NCBI GenBank assembly: GCA_016787565.1
Contig: JAEUUG010000018.1
Location: 186,001 to 250,000 of the forward strand
DNA: 64,000 nucleotides
Origin: Cyclobacteriaceae bacterium
GTDB lineage: Bacteria > Bacteroidota > Bacteroidia > Cytophagales > Cyclobacteriaceae
Reading direction: 5' to 3'
The position numbers and the translations under genes were made by a program. The notes under the pieces are model-generated. The model ran no database searches, was not told the origin of the DNA, and was given only the letters and a program-made list of their open reading frames with translations. Positions 57,294 through 64,000 of this stretch are shown here, in pieces; positions within the stretch are counted from its first letter, which is position 1; each line of letters begins with the position of its first letter.

Positions 57294-58646
57294 ATGAGTA
57301 TGAAAAAAAAATTGTTACATGGGGCATTCTTTTTAGCCTTATTCCTGAGTGCCGGTTATTCTTCCTTCGCCCAATGTAAGGAGTGGAAGTGGCCTGAAAA
57401 TCCTGAAGAAAAAGCCAAGGCTGAAGAAAAAGTGACACTCTATACCGATGCGTATAAAGGCAAGCATTTCAAGCAAGCCCAGATTTCGTTGAACTGGCTT
57501 TTAAACAACACACCTAATCTCAACACCAGTATCTACATCAATGGTGCTGATATTTATGATCAACTGGCCAGCGCTGAAAAGGTTGAAGCGCGAAGAAAGG
57601 TATACATTGATTCGCTCATGATTATCTATGACCTGAGAGTAAAAAACTGTGGTGAAGAAGCCGCGGTAATCAATAGAAAAGCCAATCACTTTGTTAAATA
57701 TTATGTCAATGATGAAACAAAGATCGCAGAGGCACTTTCGTTGATGGATAAGGCCTATGAACTCAATGGAGTGAATGTATTGGATGCTTCCATTATTGCC
57801 TACATGGCAGTAGTACGCCAGAATAAACTAAAGTTAAAAACACTCACCGATGATCAGGTTATTCAACGCTATGATAAAATCATGGAGGTTATCGATGCCA
57901 AAATCAAGAAGGCACAAAGTGAAGGTAAACCGATTGATCGATACAAAAAGATGCAGGACGATGTGAACGCCATTCTGGTTACCATTGTAACAGTCGATTG
58001 CAAATTTGTAAAGACATACCTCGAGCCAAAGTTCAAACAAAACAATAACGACATTGCATTGGCAAAGAAAATATTCTCCTTCATGCTGCAAGGTAAATGT
58101 ATTGATGACCCGTTGTGGCTAGAGGCTGGTGAATCCATTCACCGTAATACGCCTGAAGGCGAACGCGATTGCGGTCTGGCTAAAACACTTGGCAAAGCTT
58201 ACTTAGCAGCCGATAATACGTCAAAGGCAGAAGCATATTTTAAAGAAGCTCAAAGCATTTGCAAAGAAGCCTCTGATAAAGGTGAGAGCGTGTTGTACCT
58301 GGGAAGCATTGAAAACAAGAAGGGTGATAAACGTAGTGCCCGCGAACTTTATAAACAAGCCGCTTCATTTGGAGGAGAAACCGCAAAAGATGCCTACGAA
58401 AAAATTGGCGACTTGTACATGAACAGCTTTGAAGATTGTGCTGAAAAGAAAAGTCAGGCAGAAGACCGTATGGTGTATTTACTTGCCTACGATTACTATC
58501 AGAAAGCGGGAAGCAATAAAATGGCAATGGCCAAACGATCCTTCCCCTCAAAAGCCGAAATTTTCGAGCAAAATATAGAAGCGGGCTCAACCAAAGTTAT
58601 AGGTTGCTGGATCAATGAATCAACTACCGTACGGACACGCGACTAA
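57294..58646 (+). CDS. Secreted TPR-like helical protein
   Basis: A 450-residue protein of unknown function. Start codons at 57294 and 57300 are both possible; each gives a signal peptide (LHGAFFLALFLSAGYSSFAQ). The body is helical, with Ala/Lys/Tyr-rich TPR-like pairs, for example EALSLMDKAYELNGVNVLDA and GKAYLAADNTSKAEAYFKEA. Several Cys residues are scattered through it (SICKEASDKG, EDCAEKK), more than is usual for TPR proteins of the periplasm. It sits between the beta-barrel protein and lptC, so a joint role in envelope assembly is plausible. A terminator-like hairpin follows. Confidence 0.75.
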   Translation: MSMKKKLLHGAFFLALFLSAGYSSFAQCKEWKWPENPEEKAKAEEKVTLYTDAYKGKHFKQAQISLNWLLNNTPNLNTSIYINGADIYDQLASAEKVEARRKVYIDSLMIIYDLRVKNCGEEAAVINRKANHFVKYYVNDETKIAEALSLMDKAYELNGVNVLDASIIAYMAVVRQNKLKLKTLTDDQVIQRYDKIMEVIDAKIKKAQSEGKPIDRYKKMQDDVNAILVTIVTVDCKFVKTYLEPKFKQNNNDIALAKKIFSFMLQGKCIDDPLWLEAGESIHRNTPEGERDCGLAKTLGKAYLAADNTSKAEAYFKEAQSICKEASDKGESVLYLGSIENKKGDKRSARELYKQAASFGGETAKDAYEKIGDLYMNSFEDCAEKKSQAEDRMVYLLAYDYYQKAGSNKMAMAKRSFPSKAEIFEQNIEAGSTKVIGCWINESTTVRTRD

Positions 58647-58664
58647 GCAAATCATAACCATACT

Positions 58665-58694
58665 AAAAGGCCATAGCACCGACTATGGCCTTTT
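58665..58694 (+). terminator. Terminator-like hairpin just before lptC
   Basis: AAAAGGCCATAG (58665-58676) pairs perfectly with CTATGGCCTTTT (58683-58694) over six bases. It ends only five bases before the lptC ATG, so it may attenuate or separate lptC expression. Confidence 0.8.
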
Positions 58695-58699
58695 CATTT

Positions 58700-59218
58700 A
58701 TGCGAATACTTGTTTTCATTTTTAGCATTGTCACGCTCATGTCCTGTGGAAAAGCTGAACCGCAGGAACAGCTGGAATACACCGGGCCGCTCAGTGAAGC
58801 TGAAAAGGTTGAATTGTATTACAGTGAAAATGACAAGGTAAAAGTAAAAATGACTGCTGACGTCATGTATGAATTCAAGAGCGGTGACCGCGAATTCCCG
58901 AAAGGAATTTACCTTGAATTCTACAACGAGTTCGGCAAATTGCAATCAACACTCCGTGCGAATGATGCCTATTTCTTTAAACAGGAAAACCAATGGCGGG
59001 GGCGCGGCAATGTGGAGGTGAAGAATGTCGAGAAAAATGAGCAACTCAATACGGAAGAACTCTTTTGGAAACCTGCTGAAGAAAAAATTTTCACCGATAA
59101 GTTTGTTACGATTCGCCAAAAAGGCGATGTTATCTATGGCACCGGCCTGACAGCCAAGCAAGACCTTTCCGACTACGAAATTCAAAAGGTGGAGGGCGAA
59201 ATTGAAGTAGAGGAATAG
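58700..59218 (+). CDS. lptC: LPS export periplasmic protein LptC
   Basis: Part of the bridge that carries lipopolysaccharide from the LptBFG transporter to LptA. The ATG at 58700 (MRILVFIFSIVTLMSCGKAE) gives 172 residues; the in-frame extension is not supported and overlaps the terminator hairpin. The N-terminus ends in a lipobox (LMSC), so this LptC may be a lipoprotein instead of having a plain membrane anchor. The remaining sequence has the OstA-like beta strands (GIYLEFYNEFGKLQSTLRAN, DAYFFKQENQWRGRGNVEVK). Family membership is well supported by length, fold pattern and neighbours. A 51-residue membrane gene follows 38 bases later. Confidence 0.87.
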   Translation: MRILVFIFSIVTLMSCGKAEPQEQLEYTGPLSEAEKVELYYSENDKVKVKMTADVMYEFKSGDREFPKGIYLEFYNEFGKLQSTLRANDAYFFKQENQWRGRGNVEVKNVEKNEQLNTEELFWKPAEEKIFTDKFVTIRQKGDVIYGTGLTAKQDLSDYEIQKVEGEIEVEE

Positions 59219-59245
59219 GTTTTTCCGACAGGCACTTAAATTCTG

Positions 59246-59253
59246 TACTTTTG
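59246..59253 (+). promoter_or_regulatory. Bacteroidota -7 promoter element predicting a leaderless mRNA
   Basis: TACTTTTG, an exact TAnnTTTG, with a T-rich -33 (TTTT at 59221-59224) 21 bases upstream. It ends three bases before the ATG at 59257, so the transcript would begin at or next to the start codon. Confidence 0.5.
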
Positions 59254-59256
59254 TTC

Positions 59257-59412
59257 ATGCGATTGCCCGATATCATCATTCTTTCTTTGGCTGTGGGTTT
59301 TCTCATTATCGGTATTCACCAGGCCATGACCCTTGGATTTGGTAGTGCGTACTGGGCGCTCATGCTCACCATGATTCTGTTTTTTGTTTTTCAATTTCGT
59401 AAGCGTAAGTAA
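59257..59412 (+). CDS. 51-residue two-helix membrane protein
   Basis: A small protein not assigned to a known family. It starts at ATG 59257 and ends at TAA 59410-59412. The sequence begins MRLPDIIILSLAVGFLIIGI, has a short polar turn with HQAMTLGFGSAYW, then a second hydrophobic helix (ALMLTMILFFVFQF) and a basic RKRK tail, so the C-terminus probably faces the cytoplasm. It lies between lptC (38 bases) and the CNNM/CBS gene (4 bases), and the tight spacing supports a real gene. Position and topology suggest a role near the envelope export machinery, but that is inference. Confidence 0.75.
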   Translation: MRLPDIIILSLAVGFLIIGIHQAMTLGFGSAYWALMLTMILFFVFQFRKRK

Positions 59413-59416
59413 GATC

Positions 59417-60700
59417 ATGAGTCAGGAATTTCTCCCCGGTATCGTTGTCGCGCTTATCTTCTCCCAATTTTTTTCCGGAATAGAAGTTGCTTTCCTGGCA
59501 GCCAACAAATTACAACTTGAACTGCAGGAAAAGCAGGGTATTCTTTCCGGTAAAATCATGTCTTATTTTACCCACAAACTATTCTGGTTTGTAGGCACCA
59601 CACGCATAGGCAATGTTCTTTCGATCGCAGCTTTTTCACTCTTGATGACCTTTTGGCTGACACCGTTTTTTTCCCAACAATTACCTGGTATCTTGAACGC
59701 TAAAGTTGTTATCATCATCCTGGTAACACTAATCTCCACAGCTATTATTCTGATTTTGTCCGAACTCCTTGCCAAAAGTTTATTTATTGCCAATCCTAAT
59801 CGGATGGTTTCGGTGTTGGCTATTCCCTTTGCAGTGGTTTATCTTCTTTTATTCCCGGTAGTATACAGCATAATTACCGTAGTGAAATATTTTACGCTTT
59901 ACATTGCACGGGTAAAATATGAAGAAGAAAAAACCGCGTTTCGCTTAACCGGCCTCACCCATCTGGCTATTCAGGAAACTACTAACCCTGTCAAAGAAGA
60001 AATTGAGGTAGACAAACGAATATTCAACAATGCTCTCGAATTCAAATCCGTCCGCATCCGCGAATGCATGATACCCCGAACTGAAATCGTTGCTGTGGAA
60101 CTTGAAGATGGTATTGAAAAATTACGCGAAGCTTTTGTTGAAAGTGGTCATTCCAAAATCCTGGTGTATCGAAATTCCATTGACGATGTAATCGGATATT
60201 GTCATTCCTCCGCGCTCTTCAAACGACCTTCATCTATTGAATCCATCCTTACACCGATCATAACCGTACCCGAAACCACGCTGGCCAATGAACTAATGGT
60301 TCAGTTCACCAACGGGCAAAAAAGCCTGGCTGTTGTAGTGGACGAATTTGGTGGAACCTCCGGTATTGTGAGCATGGAGGATGTGATTGAAGAGATTTTC
60401 GGTGAGATTGAAGATGAGCATGATGAAGACGACCTGATCGAACAGAAGCTCGACAATCAAACCTATTTACTAAGCGCCCGTCTTGAAATTGACTACCTTA
60501 ACGATACCTATGGATGGAATCTCCCCATTGGGGATTATGAAACCCTTGGGGGATTGATTCTATCCTATACCGAAGACTTCCCTAAACCCAATGAATCTGT
60601 CAGTATCCCACCTTTTACCTTCACCATTCAAACCACAGAAGACAATCGTATCGGCACTGTAAAAATGGCCATTGCCAACATCGAAAAAACCGAAGAATAA
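59417..60700 (+). CDS. CNNM/CBS-domain membrane protein (hemolysin C/CorC family)
   Basis: The second family member in the window, 427 residues from the ATG at 59417 (MSQEFLPGIVVALIFSQFFS); the longer in-frame start overlaps the small gene. The DUF21 membrane domain (1 to about 190) starts with SGIEVAFLAANKLQLELQEK. The CBS pair carries RIRECMIPRTEIVAVELEDG and AVVVDEFGGTSGIVSMEDVI, and the C-terminal CorC_HlyC domain starts near residue 350. GldE of gliding bacteria belongs to the same superfamily, but neighbours typical of gldE are missing, so I do not use that name. Metal-ion transport is the family expectation. Confidence 0.88.
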   Translation: MSQEFLPGIVVALIFSQFFSGIEVAFLAANKLQLELQEKQGILSGKIMSYFTHKLFWFVGTTRIGNVLSIAAFSLLMTFWLTPFFSQQLPGILNAKVVIIILVTLISTAIILILSELLAKSLFIANPNRMVSVLAIPFAVVYLLLFPVVYSIITVVKYFTLYIARVKYEEEKTAFRLTGLTHLAIQETTNPVKEEIEVDKRIFNNALEFKSVRIRECMIPRTEIVAVELEDGIEKLREAFVESGHSKILVYRNSIDDVIGYCHSSALFKRPSSIESILTPIITVPETTLANELMVQFTNGQKSLAVVVDEFGGTSGIVSMEDVIEEIFGEIEDEHDEDDLIEQKLDNQTYLLSARLEIDYLNDTYGWNLPIGDYETLGGLILSYTEDFPKPNESVSIPPFTFTIQTTEDNRIGTVKMAIANIEKTEE

Positions 60701-60762
60701 CCCACCTAAAGCCCTGAGAGACAGAAATTTTAACCCCAACCACCTGATTTTTTGGAGCCGGG

Positions 60763-60793
60763 TTTTTCTTATACAGATATCGGGTTAAATTTG
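60763..60793 (+). promoter_or_regulatory. Bacteroidota promoter for the PpiD-like gene
   Basis: TTTT (60763-60766), 19 bases, then TAAATTTG (60786-60793) followed by CGG, 21 bases before the ATG at 60815. Confidence 0.65.
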
Positions 60794-60814
60794 CGGCTCT
60801 TTAAAATTTACACT

Positions 60815-62923
60815 ATGGCATTGATAGGAAGTTTGCGCAACAAAATGGGCACCTGGGTGGTGGTTTTTGTGTTTGTTGCGATTGCAGCATTTATACTTGG
60901 CGATTTGCTCAGCGGGCAGTCTGCTATCTTTAATTTGAACAGTAACGATGTTGGCGAAATTGGCGGACACACCGTTTCGTTGGAGGAGTTTCAAAACGCA
61001 GTAAAAGAGCGTGAAGCCAACTATATTCTAAACTTTAACCGTGAGCCTGGTGAGCGCGAAATGACTACGCTTCGCCAGCAAGCCTGGGAGTTGCTTATCC
61101 TGAAATATGCTATTGAACCTCAATACCAGAAAGTAGGCCTGGAAGTTACATCCGATGAGATTTGGGATATGATCCAGGGTAAAAATGTTGACGAGAATGT
61201 TAAGATGGCCTTTACGAATCAACAAACTGGTCTGTTTGAACGTGATCGTGTTGTTCAATATCTGAATCAGGTAAAAACGATGCCTGAAAATTCTGAACCG
61301 CGGGTTCGGTGGGAATTGTTTCAACGCGATTTACTACCCGGGCGCAAGAGGATTAAATTTGAAAACCTGCTGGTTAAAACAAACTATACAACAACCGCAG
61401 AAGCAGAACGCGAGTACCATTTACAATCGGATGTGGCCGAAGTGAAATTTTTATATGTGCCCTTCTACGCTATGAGCGATTCATCCTCAAAGGTGACGGA
61501 CTCTGATCTGAAAGATTATTACAACAAAAACAAAGAGAAATACAAGACCGAAGAAACCAGGAGCCTCAGCTACATCGGAATTCCGGTGATCCCCTCAGCG
61601 CAAGACACGCTGGACATCCGTAAGGAGTTAGAGCGGGTGGTGGCTGACTTTGCTACATCGGATGACGATTCACTTTACGCAGCCGGAGTTACTGAAGGAC
61701 AAACTCCATATGCCCGGTACACCATTGGTTCGTTGCCAGGCTTTATTCGTATCGATCAACTTGTACAAGGAAAAGTAATCGGTCCGTTCATTGACGGAAA
61801 TACGTTCAAGGTTGTAAAGGTTTCGAAAGTATTTCAGGACACGGTATACAACGCCAAGGCAAGTCACATTCTGATTAAGTGGACAGACACTTCGGATGCC
61901 TCTAAAAAAGAAGCCAAAGAAAAGGCCAGAAAAATACTGAATGAAATTAAAGGAGGTGCTGACTTTGGTTTGAAAGCACGCGAGCACGGCACAGATGGTA
62001 CAGCATCGCGTGGTGGCGATCTGGGATGGTTCAGCAGCGGGCAAATGGTAAAGCCCTTTGAATCTGCCGTATTTGGCGCAACCCGCACTGGAGTTTTAAA
62101 CGATGTTGTTGAGACAGATTTTGGTTATCACATCATTGATGTTACCGAACTTAAAAACAATACAGCATACGAACTTGCCATTGTAGAAAACGCTATCACG
62201 CCAAGTGATGCTACTACAAACGAAGCTTATAGAAAAGCAGAAATGTTTGCCGCAGATATTTCCGGATTTGAAGATTTTAAAGAAAGAGCCAAGAAGGAGC
62301 AGTACAATGTGCTGGATGCCAAAAACATTGGCAGTAGCGACAGAAGAATCGGAACGTTGGGCGAAGCACGCGAGATTGTGAAATGGCTGTTCAACGAAGC
62401 TTCAAAAGGTAAAGTATCCACGATCTTTGATCTTCAGGATATTTACGTAGTGGCTATCATGACTGATGGCCTAGAGAAAGGCTATAAACCTTTTGATCTT
62501 GTGAAAGACGAAATCATGCCACTGGTTCGCAATCAGGTTAAAGGAAAAGCCATCATCCAAAAATTAGGTGAATCAAAAGGCACATTAGAAGAAATGGCTA
62601 TCGCCTTTGGTACGGATGCCAATATTTATAGCAGCAGCGACCTGAAACTAAGCAGCAATACACTACCAACTGCGGGCTTTGATCCACAAGCAGTGGGCAT
62701 TGCCTTCTCTCTGGAGGATGGAAAACGCTCAAAACCTTTTGTAGGTGAAAACGGAGTTATTGTTATGGAACTCCAGAACAAAACCATTGCTCCGGCAGTG
62801 GCCGATTATACCGCTTACAAGACCCAACTTGAACAAGGTGCGCAAAGCCGAAGCAGCTTTAGCATTGCAGAAGCAATAAAAGATAATTCAGGAATAGAGA
62901 ATCTACTCTATAAGTTCTATTAG
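60815..62923 (+). CDS. ppiD: PpiD-like membrane-anchored peptidylprolyl isomerase
   Basis: Periplasmic foldase anchored in the inner membrane, helping newly exported proteins fold. The ATG at 60815 (MALIGSLRNKMGTWVVVFVF) gives 702 residues, somewhat longer than E. coli PpiD (623). The anchor helix is about residues 12-32. A SurA-like N-terminal chaperone domain follows (about 35-230), then one parvulin domain at about 345-445, with ASHILIKWTD, GGDLGWFSSGQMVKPFESAV and TDFGYHIIDV. The rest resembles the usual C-terminal extension. It has a promoter and ends at a terminator. It completes an envelope-biogenesis neighbourhood with lptC. Confidence 0.9.
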   Translation: MALIGSLRNKMGTWVVVFVFVAIAAFILGDLLSGQSAIFNLNSNDVGEIGGHTVSLEEFQNAVKEREANYILNFNREPGEREMTTLRQQAWELLILKYAIEPQYQKVGLEVTSDEIWDMIQGKNVDENVKMAFTNQQTGLFERDRVVQYLNQVKTMPENSEPRVRWELFQRDLLPGRKRIKFENLLVKTNYTTTAEAEREYHLQSDVAEVKFLYVPFYAMSDSSSKVTDSDLKDYYNKNKEKYKTEETRSLSYIGIPVIPSAQDTLDIRKELERVVADFATSDDDSLYAAGVTEGQTPYARYTIGSLPGFIRIDQLVQGKVIGPFIDGNTFKVVKVSKVFQDTVYNAKASHILIKWTDTSDASKKEAKEKARKILNEIKGGADFGLKAREHGTDGTASRGGDLGWFSSGQMVKPFESAVFGATRTGVLNDVVETDFGYHIIDVTELKNNTAYELAIVENAITPSDATTNEAYRKAEMFAADISGFEDFKERAKKEQYNVLDAKNIGSSDRRIGTLGEAREIVKWLFNEASKGKVSTIFDLQDIYVVAIMTDGLEKGYKPFDLVKDEIMPLVRNQVKGKAIIQKLGESKGTLEEMAIAFGTDANIYSSSDLKLSSNTLPTAGFDPQAVGIAFSLEDGKRSKPFVGENGVIVMELQNKTIAPAVADYTAYKTQLEQGAQSRSSFSIAEAIKDNSGIENLLYKFY

Positions 62924-62945
62924 TCAATATCAACATTAATTAAGT

Positions 62946-62971
62946 ACGCCCCGGCTTGTTCGGGGCGTTTC
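62946..62971 (+). terminator. Hairpin terminator after ppiD
   Basis: ACGCCCCG (62946-62953) pairs with CGGGGCGT (62961-62968) over seven bases, followed by a short T run. The T tract is weak. Confidence 0.7.
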
Positions 62972-62981
62972 CATTTGTACC

Positions 62982-63245
62982 ATGAACGAAGAATGGTTCA
63001 TTTCCTTTCAGGAGAAACTCGATGAACATCATCAATGGCCTTCATTGTATGTATTCAAGTTTATTGTCCCAACAGGAAAAGAAGATGCTGTTAAGAAATT
63101 GTTCCCGCTGAACGCTACCACAGAACGGTTATCCAAACAGGGAAATTATATTAGCATTACCGCACAAGTAATGATGACCTCCAGCAATTCCGTGATTGAT
63201 GTTTACCGAAAGGCTTCGCGCATTGAAGGATTAATTGCCCTTTGA
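62982..63245 (+). CDS. DUF493 (YbeD-like) family protein
   Basis: A small cytoplasmic protein of 87 residues, about the family's usual size. The fold is a ferredoxin-like ACT-type one in E. coli YbeD. The conserved parts are WPSLYVFKFIVPTGKEDAVK and SKQGNYISITAQVMMTSSNS followed by VIDVYRKASRIEGLIAL, which is the family ending. YbeD-type proteins are linked to lipoic acid metabolism by neighbourhood in E. coli, but the function is unproven. It is followed by the pterin dehydratase gene after 64 bases. Confidence 0.85.
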   Translation: MNEEWFISFQEKLDEHHQWPSLYVFKFIVPTGKEDAVKKLFPLNATTERLSKQGNYISITAQVMMTSSNSVIDVYRKASRIEGLIAL

Positions 63246-63309
63246 TTCTGGTGTGTTATTGGGTTAACTTGGTAAACATTTCCAGATTCACAACATTAAC
63301 CCTGCTATT

Positions 63310-63543
63310 ATGCCGTGGACCGAAGCAAATAATAAGCTTACCAGAACTTTCAAGTTTAACGATTTCATCGAAGCCTTCGCATTCATGACGAAGGTGGCAT
63401 TCATCGCAGAAAAAATGAATCATCATCCGACATGGACAAATACGTGGAATACAGTAATCATTGAACTCAGCACCCATGATGACGGGAATATCGTAACCGA
63501 TCGCGACCACAAACTTGCTGAGGCCATTGACAAACTGGTGTAG
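63310..63543 (+). CDS. phhB: 4a-hydroxytetrahydrobiopterin dehydratase (pterin-4a-carbinolamine dehydratase)
   Basis: Recycles the pterin cofactor after aromatic amino-acid hydroxylation; it may have another role where no hydroxylase exists. The 77 residues are short against the usual 95-110 but contain the whole catalytic core: FKFNDFIEAFAFMTKVAFIA, then the active-site EKMNHHPTWTNTWNTVIIEL with its His pair, and STHDDGNIVTDRDHKLAEAI. The missing part is only N-terminal. No phenylalanine hydroxylase is nearby. rsmI begins three bases after its stop. Confidence 0.88.
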   Translation: MPWTEANNKLTRTFKFNDFIEAFAFMTKVAFIAEKMNHHPTWTNTWNTVIIELSTHDDGNIVTDRDHKLAEAIDKLV

Positions 63544-63546
63544 TCC

Positions 63547-64000
63547 ATGAGTACGCGTAAAACCTCACTCTACCTGGTCCCTACACCAATCGGCAACTTA
63601 GGTGATATTACATTACGGGCATTAGAAACATTGAAACAGGTTGATTTGATTCTGGCAGAAGACACGCGCACGTCAGGATTTTTGCTCAAGCATTACGCCA
63701 TTGCTAAACCCCTTCAGAGCTTTCATACATTTAATGAACATAAAATGGTGAATACCCTCATCCAACGATTGGAGAAAGGGGAAACCATGGCCCTTGTTAC
63801 CGATGCAGGTACTCCCGGTATTTCAGACCCCGGTTTTTTAATTACGCGCGCTTGCCTGCAAGCCGGACTTGCAATTGAATGCTTACCCGGAGCAACTGCC
63901 TTTGTTCCAGCTCTGGTAAAATCCGGGCTCCCATCCGATCGTTTTGTTTTCGAAGGCTTTTTGCCCCACAAAAAGGGAAGGCAAACGGTATTGAAAAAAC
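63547..64000 (+). CDS. rsmI: 16S rRNA (cytidine(1402)-2'-O)-methyltransferase RsmI (3' end cut by window)
   Basis: Methylates the ribose of C1402 in the 16S rRNA decoding centre. The ATG at 63547 opens a frame that stays open to the window end (151 full codons of roughly 230-280 expected). The tetrapyrrole-methylase fold signatures are clear: LYLVPTPIGNLGDITLRALE, then LILAEDTRTSGFLLKHY, SFHTFNEHK, LVTDAGTPGISDPGF and CLPGATAFVPALVKSGLPSD. It is three bases after the pterin dehydratase stop, so the two are probably cotranscribed. The C-terminal part is outside the window. Confidence 0.95.
   Translation, partial: MSTRKTSLYLVPTPIGNLGDITLRALETLKQVDLILAEDTRTSGFLLKHYAIAKPLQSFHTFNEHKMVNTLIQRLEKGETMALVTDAGTPGISDPGFLITRACLQAGLAIECLPGATAFVPALVKSGLPSDRFVFEGFLPHKKGRQTVLKK

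Noticed and set aside
59417..60700. Naming this CNNM/CBS protein GldE
   Set aside because: It belongs to the same superfamily, but the usual gld neighbours are missing and sequence reading alone cannot separate GldE from other members.
60701..60762. AACCC/GGGTT terminator candidate before ppiD
   Set aside because: A five-base stem with a loop of over twenty bases; not convincing.

Overview
The window is a gene-dense stretch (53 coding regions, intergenic gaps under 180 bases) of a Bacteroidota chromosome, most likely order Cytophagales. The main evidence is a full-length SprA type IX secretion translocon, a type A T9SS sorting domain on the first gene, families largely confined to this phylum (DUF4292, DUF4837, DUF6787-like), and repeated copies of the Bacteroidota promoter element TAnnTTTG upstream of genes. 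No rRNA, tRNA, CRISPR array, insertion sequence, prophage or integrase was seen. The two edge genes (a T9SS cargo protein at the left, rsmI at the right) are cut by the window.

Layout. 1-2381 (minus) is a secreted T9SS cargo protein. 2461-13833 is a plus-strand run dominated by the cell envelope: enoyl-CoA hydratase, a Wzx-like flippase, a sugar-phosphate nucleotidyltransferase, then three overlapping genes (TPR protein, DUF4292 lipoprotein, EnvC-like coiled-coil protein with a degenerate LytM domain), then tatA, gatA, an MltD-like lytic transglycosylase and a DUF4837 lipoprotein. A CHASE3 histidine kinase points back at this run. 15664-27389 holds maeB, ruvA, sprA, gcvH and lipA. 27451-30167 (minus) holds an M28 peptidase, a small membrane protein and upp. 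30276-36790 holds an M42-like peptidase, a Tat-dependent GH109-type protein, hpt, adk, obgE, grpE and dnaJ.

36913-41441 is a possible envelope-response group: a secreted toast-rack-like protein, an ABC-2 exporter pair behind a palindromic operator candidate, and an orphan histidine kinase. 41556-43373 is atpD-atpC, standing apart from the other ATP synthase genes. A four-gene minus operon follows (prfC, an RluA-type pseudouridine synthase, a small membrane protein, a lipoprotein). Then come an aldo/keto reductase, dnaK, aspartate kinase, a CNNM/CBS transporter, nhaD and anmK (minus). The right part, 55304-64000, is another envelope-linked run: coaX, an outer-membrane beta-barrel protein, a TPR-like secreted protein, lptC, a 51-residue membrane protein, a second CNNM/CBS protein, a PpiD-like foldase, a DUF493 protein, a pterin dehydratase and rsmI.

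Overall this is core chromosome, not an accessory island. The points most worth following up are the DnaJ lacking one complete zinc centre, the degenerate LytM protein translationally coupled to two lipoprotein/TPR partners, the predicted leaderless small membrane gene next to lptC, the palindromes at the ABC and nhaD starts, an element shared upstream of grpE-dnaJ and dnaK, and the toast-rack/ABC/kinase neighbourhood. All assignments are from reading the sequence; no database search was run.
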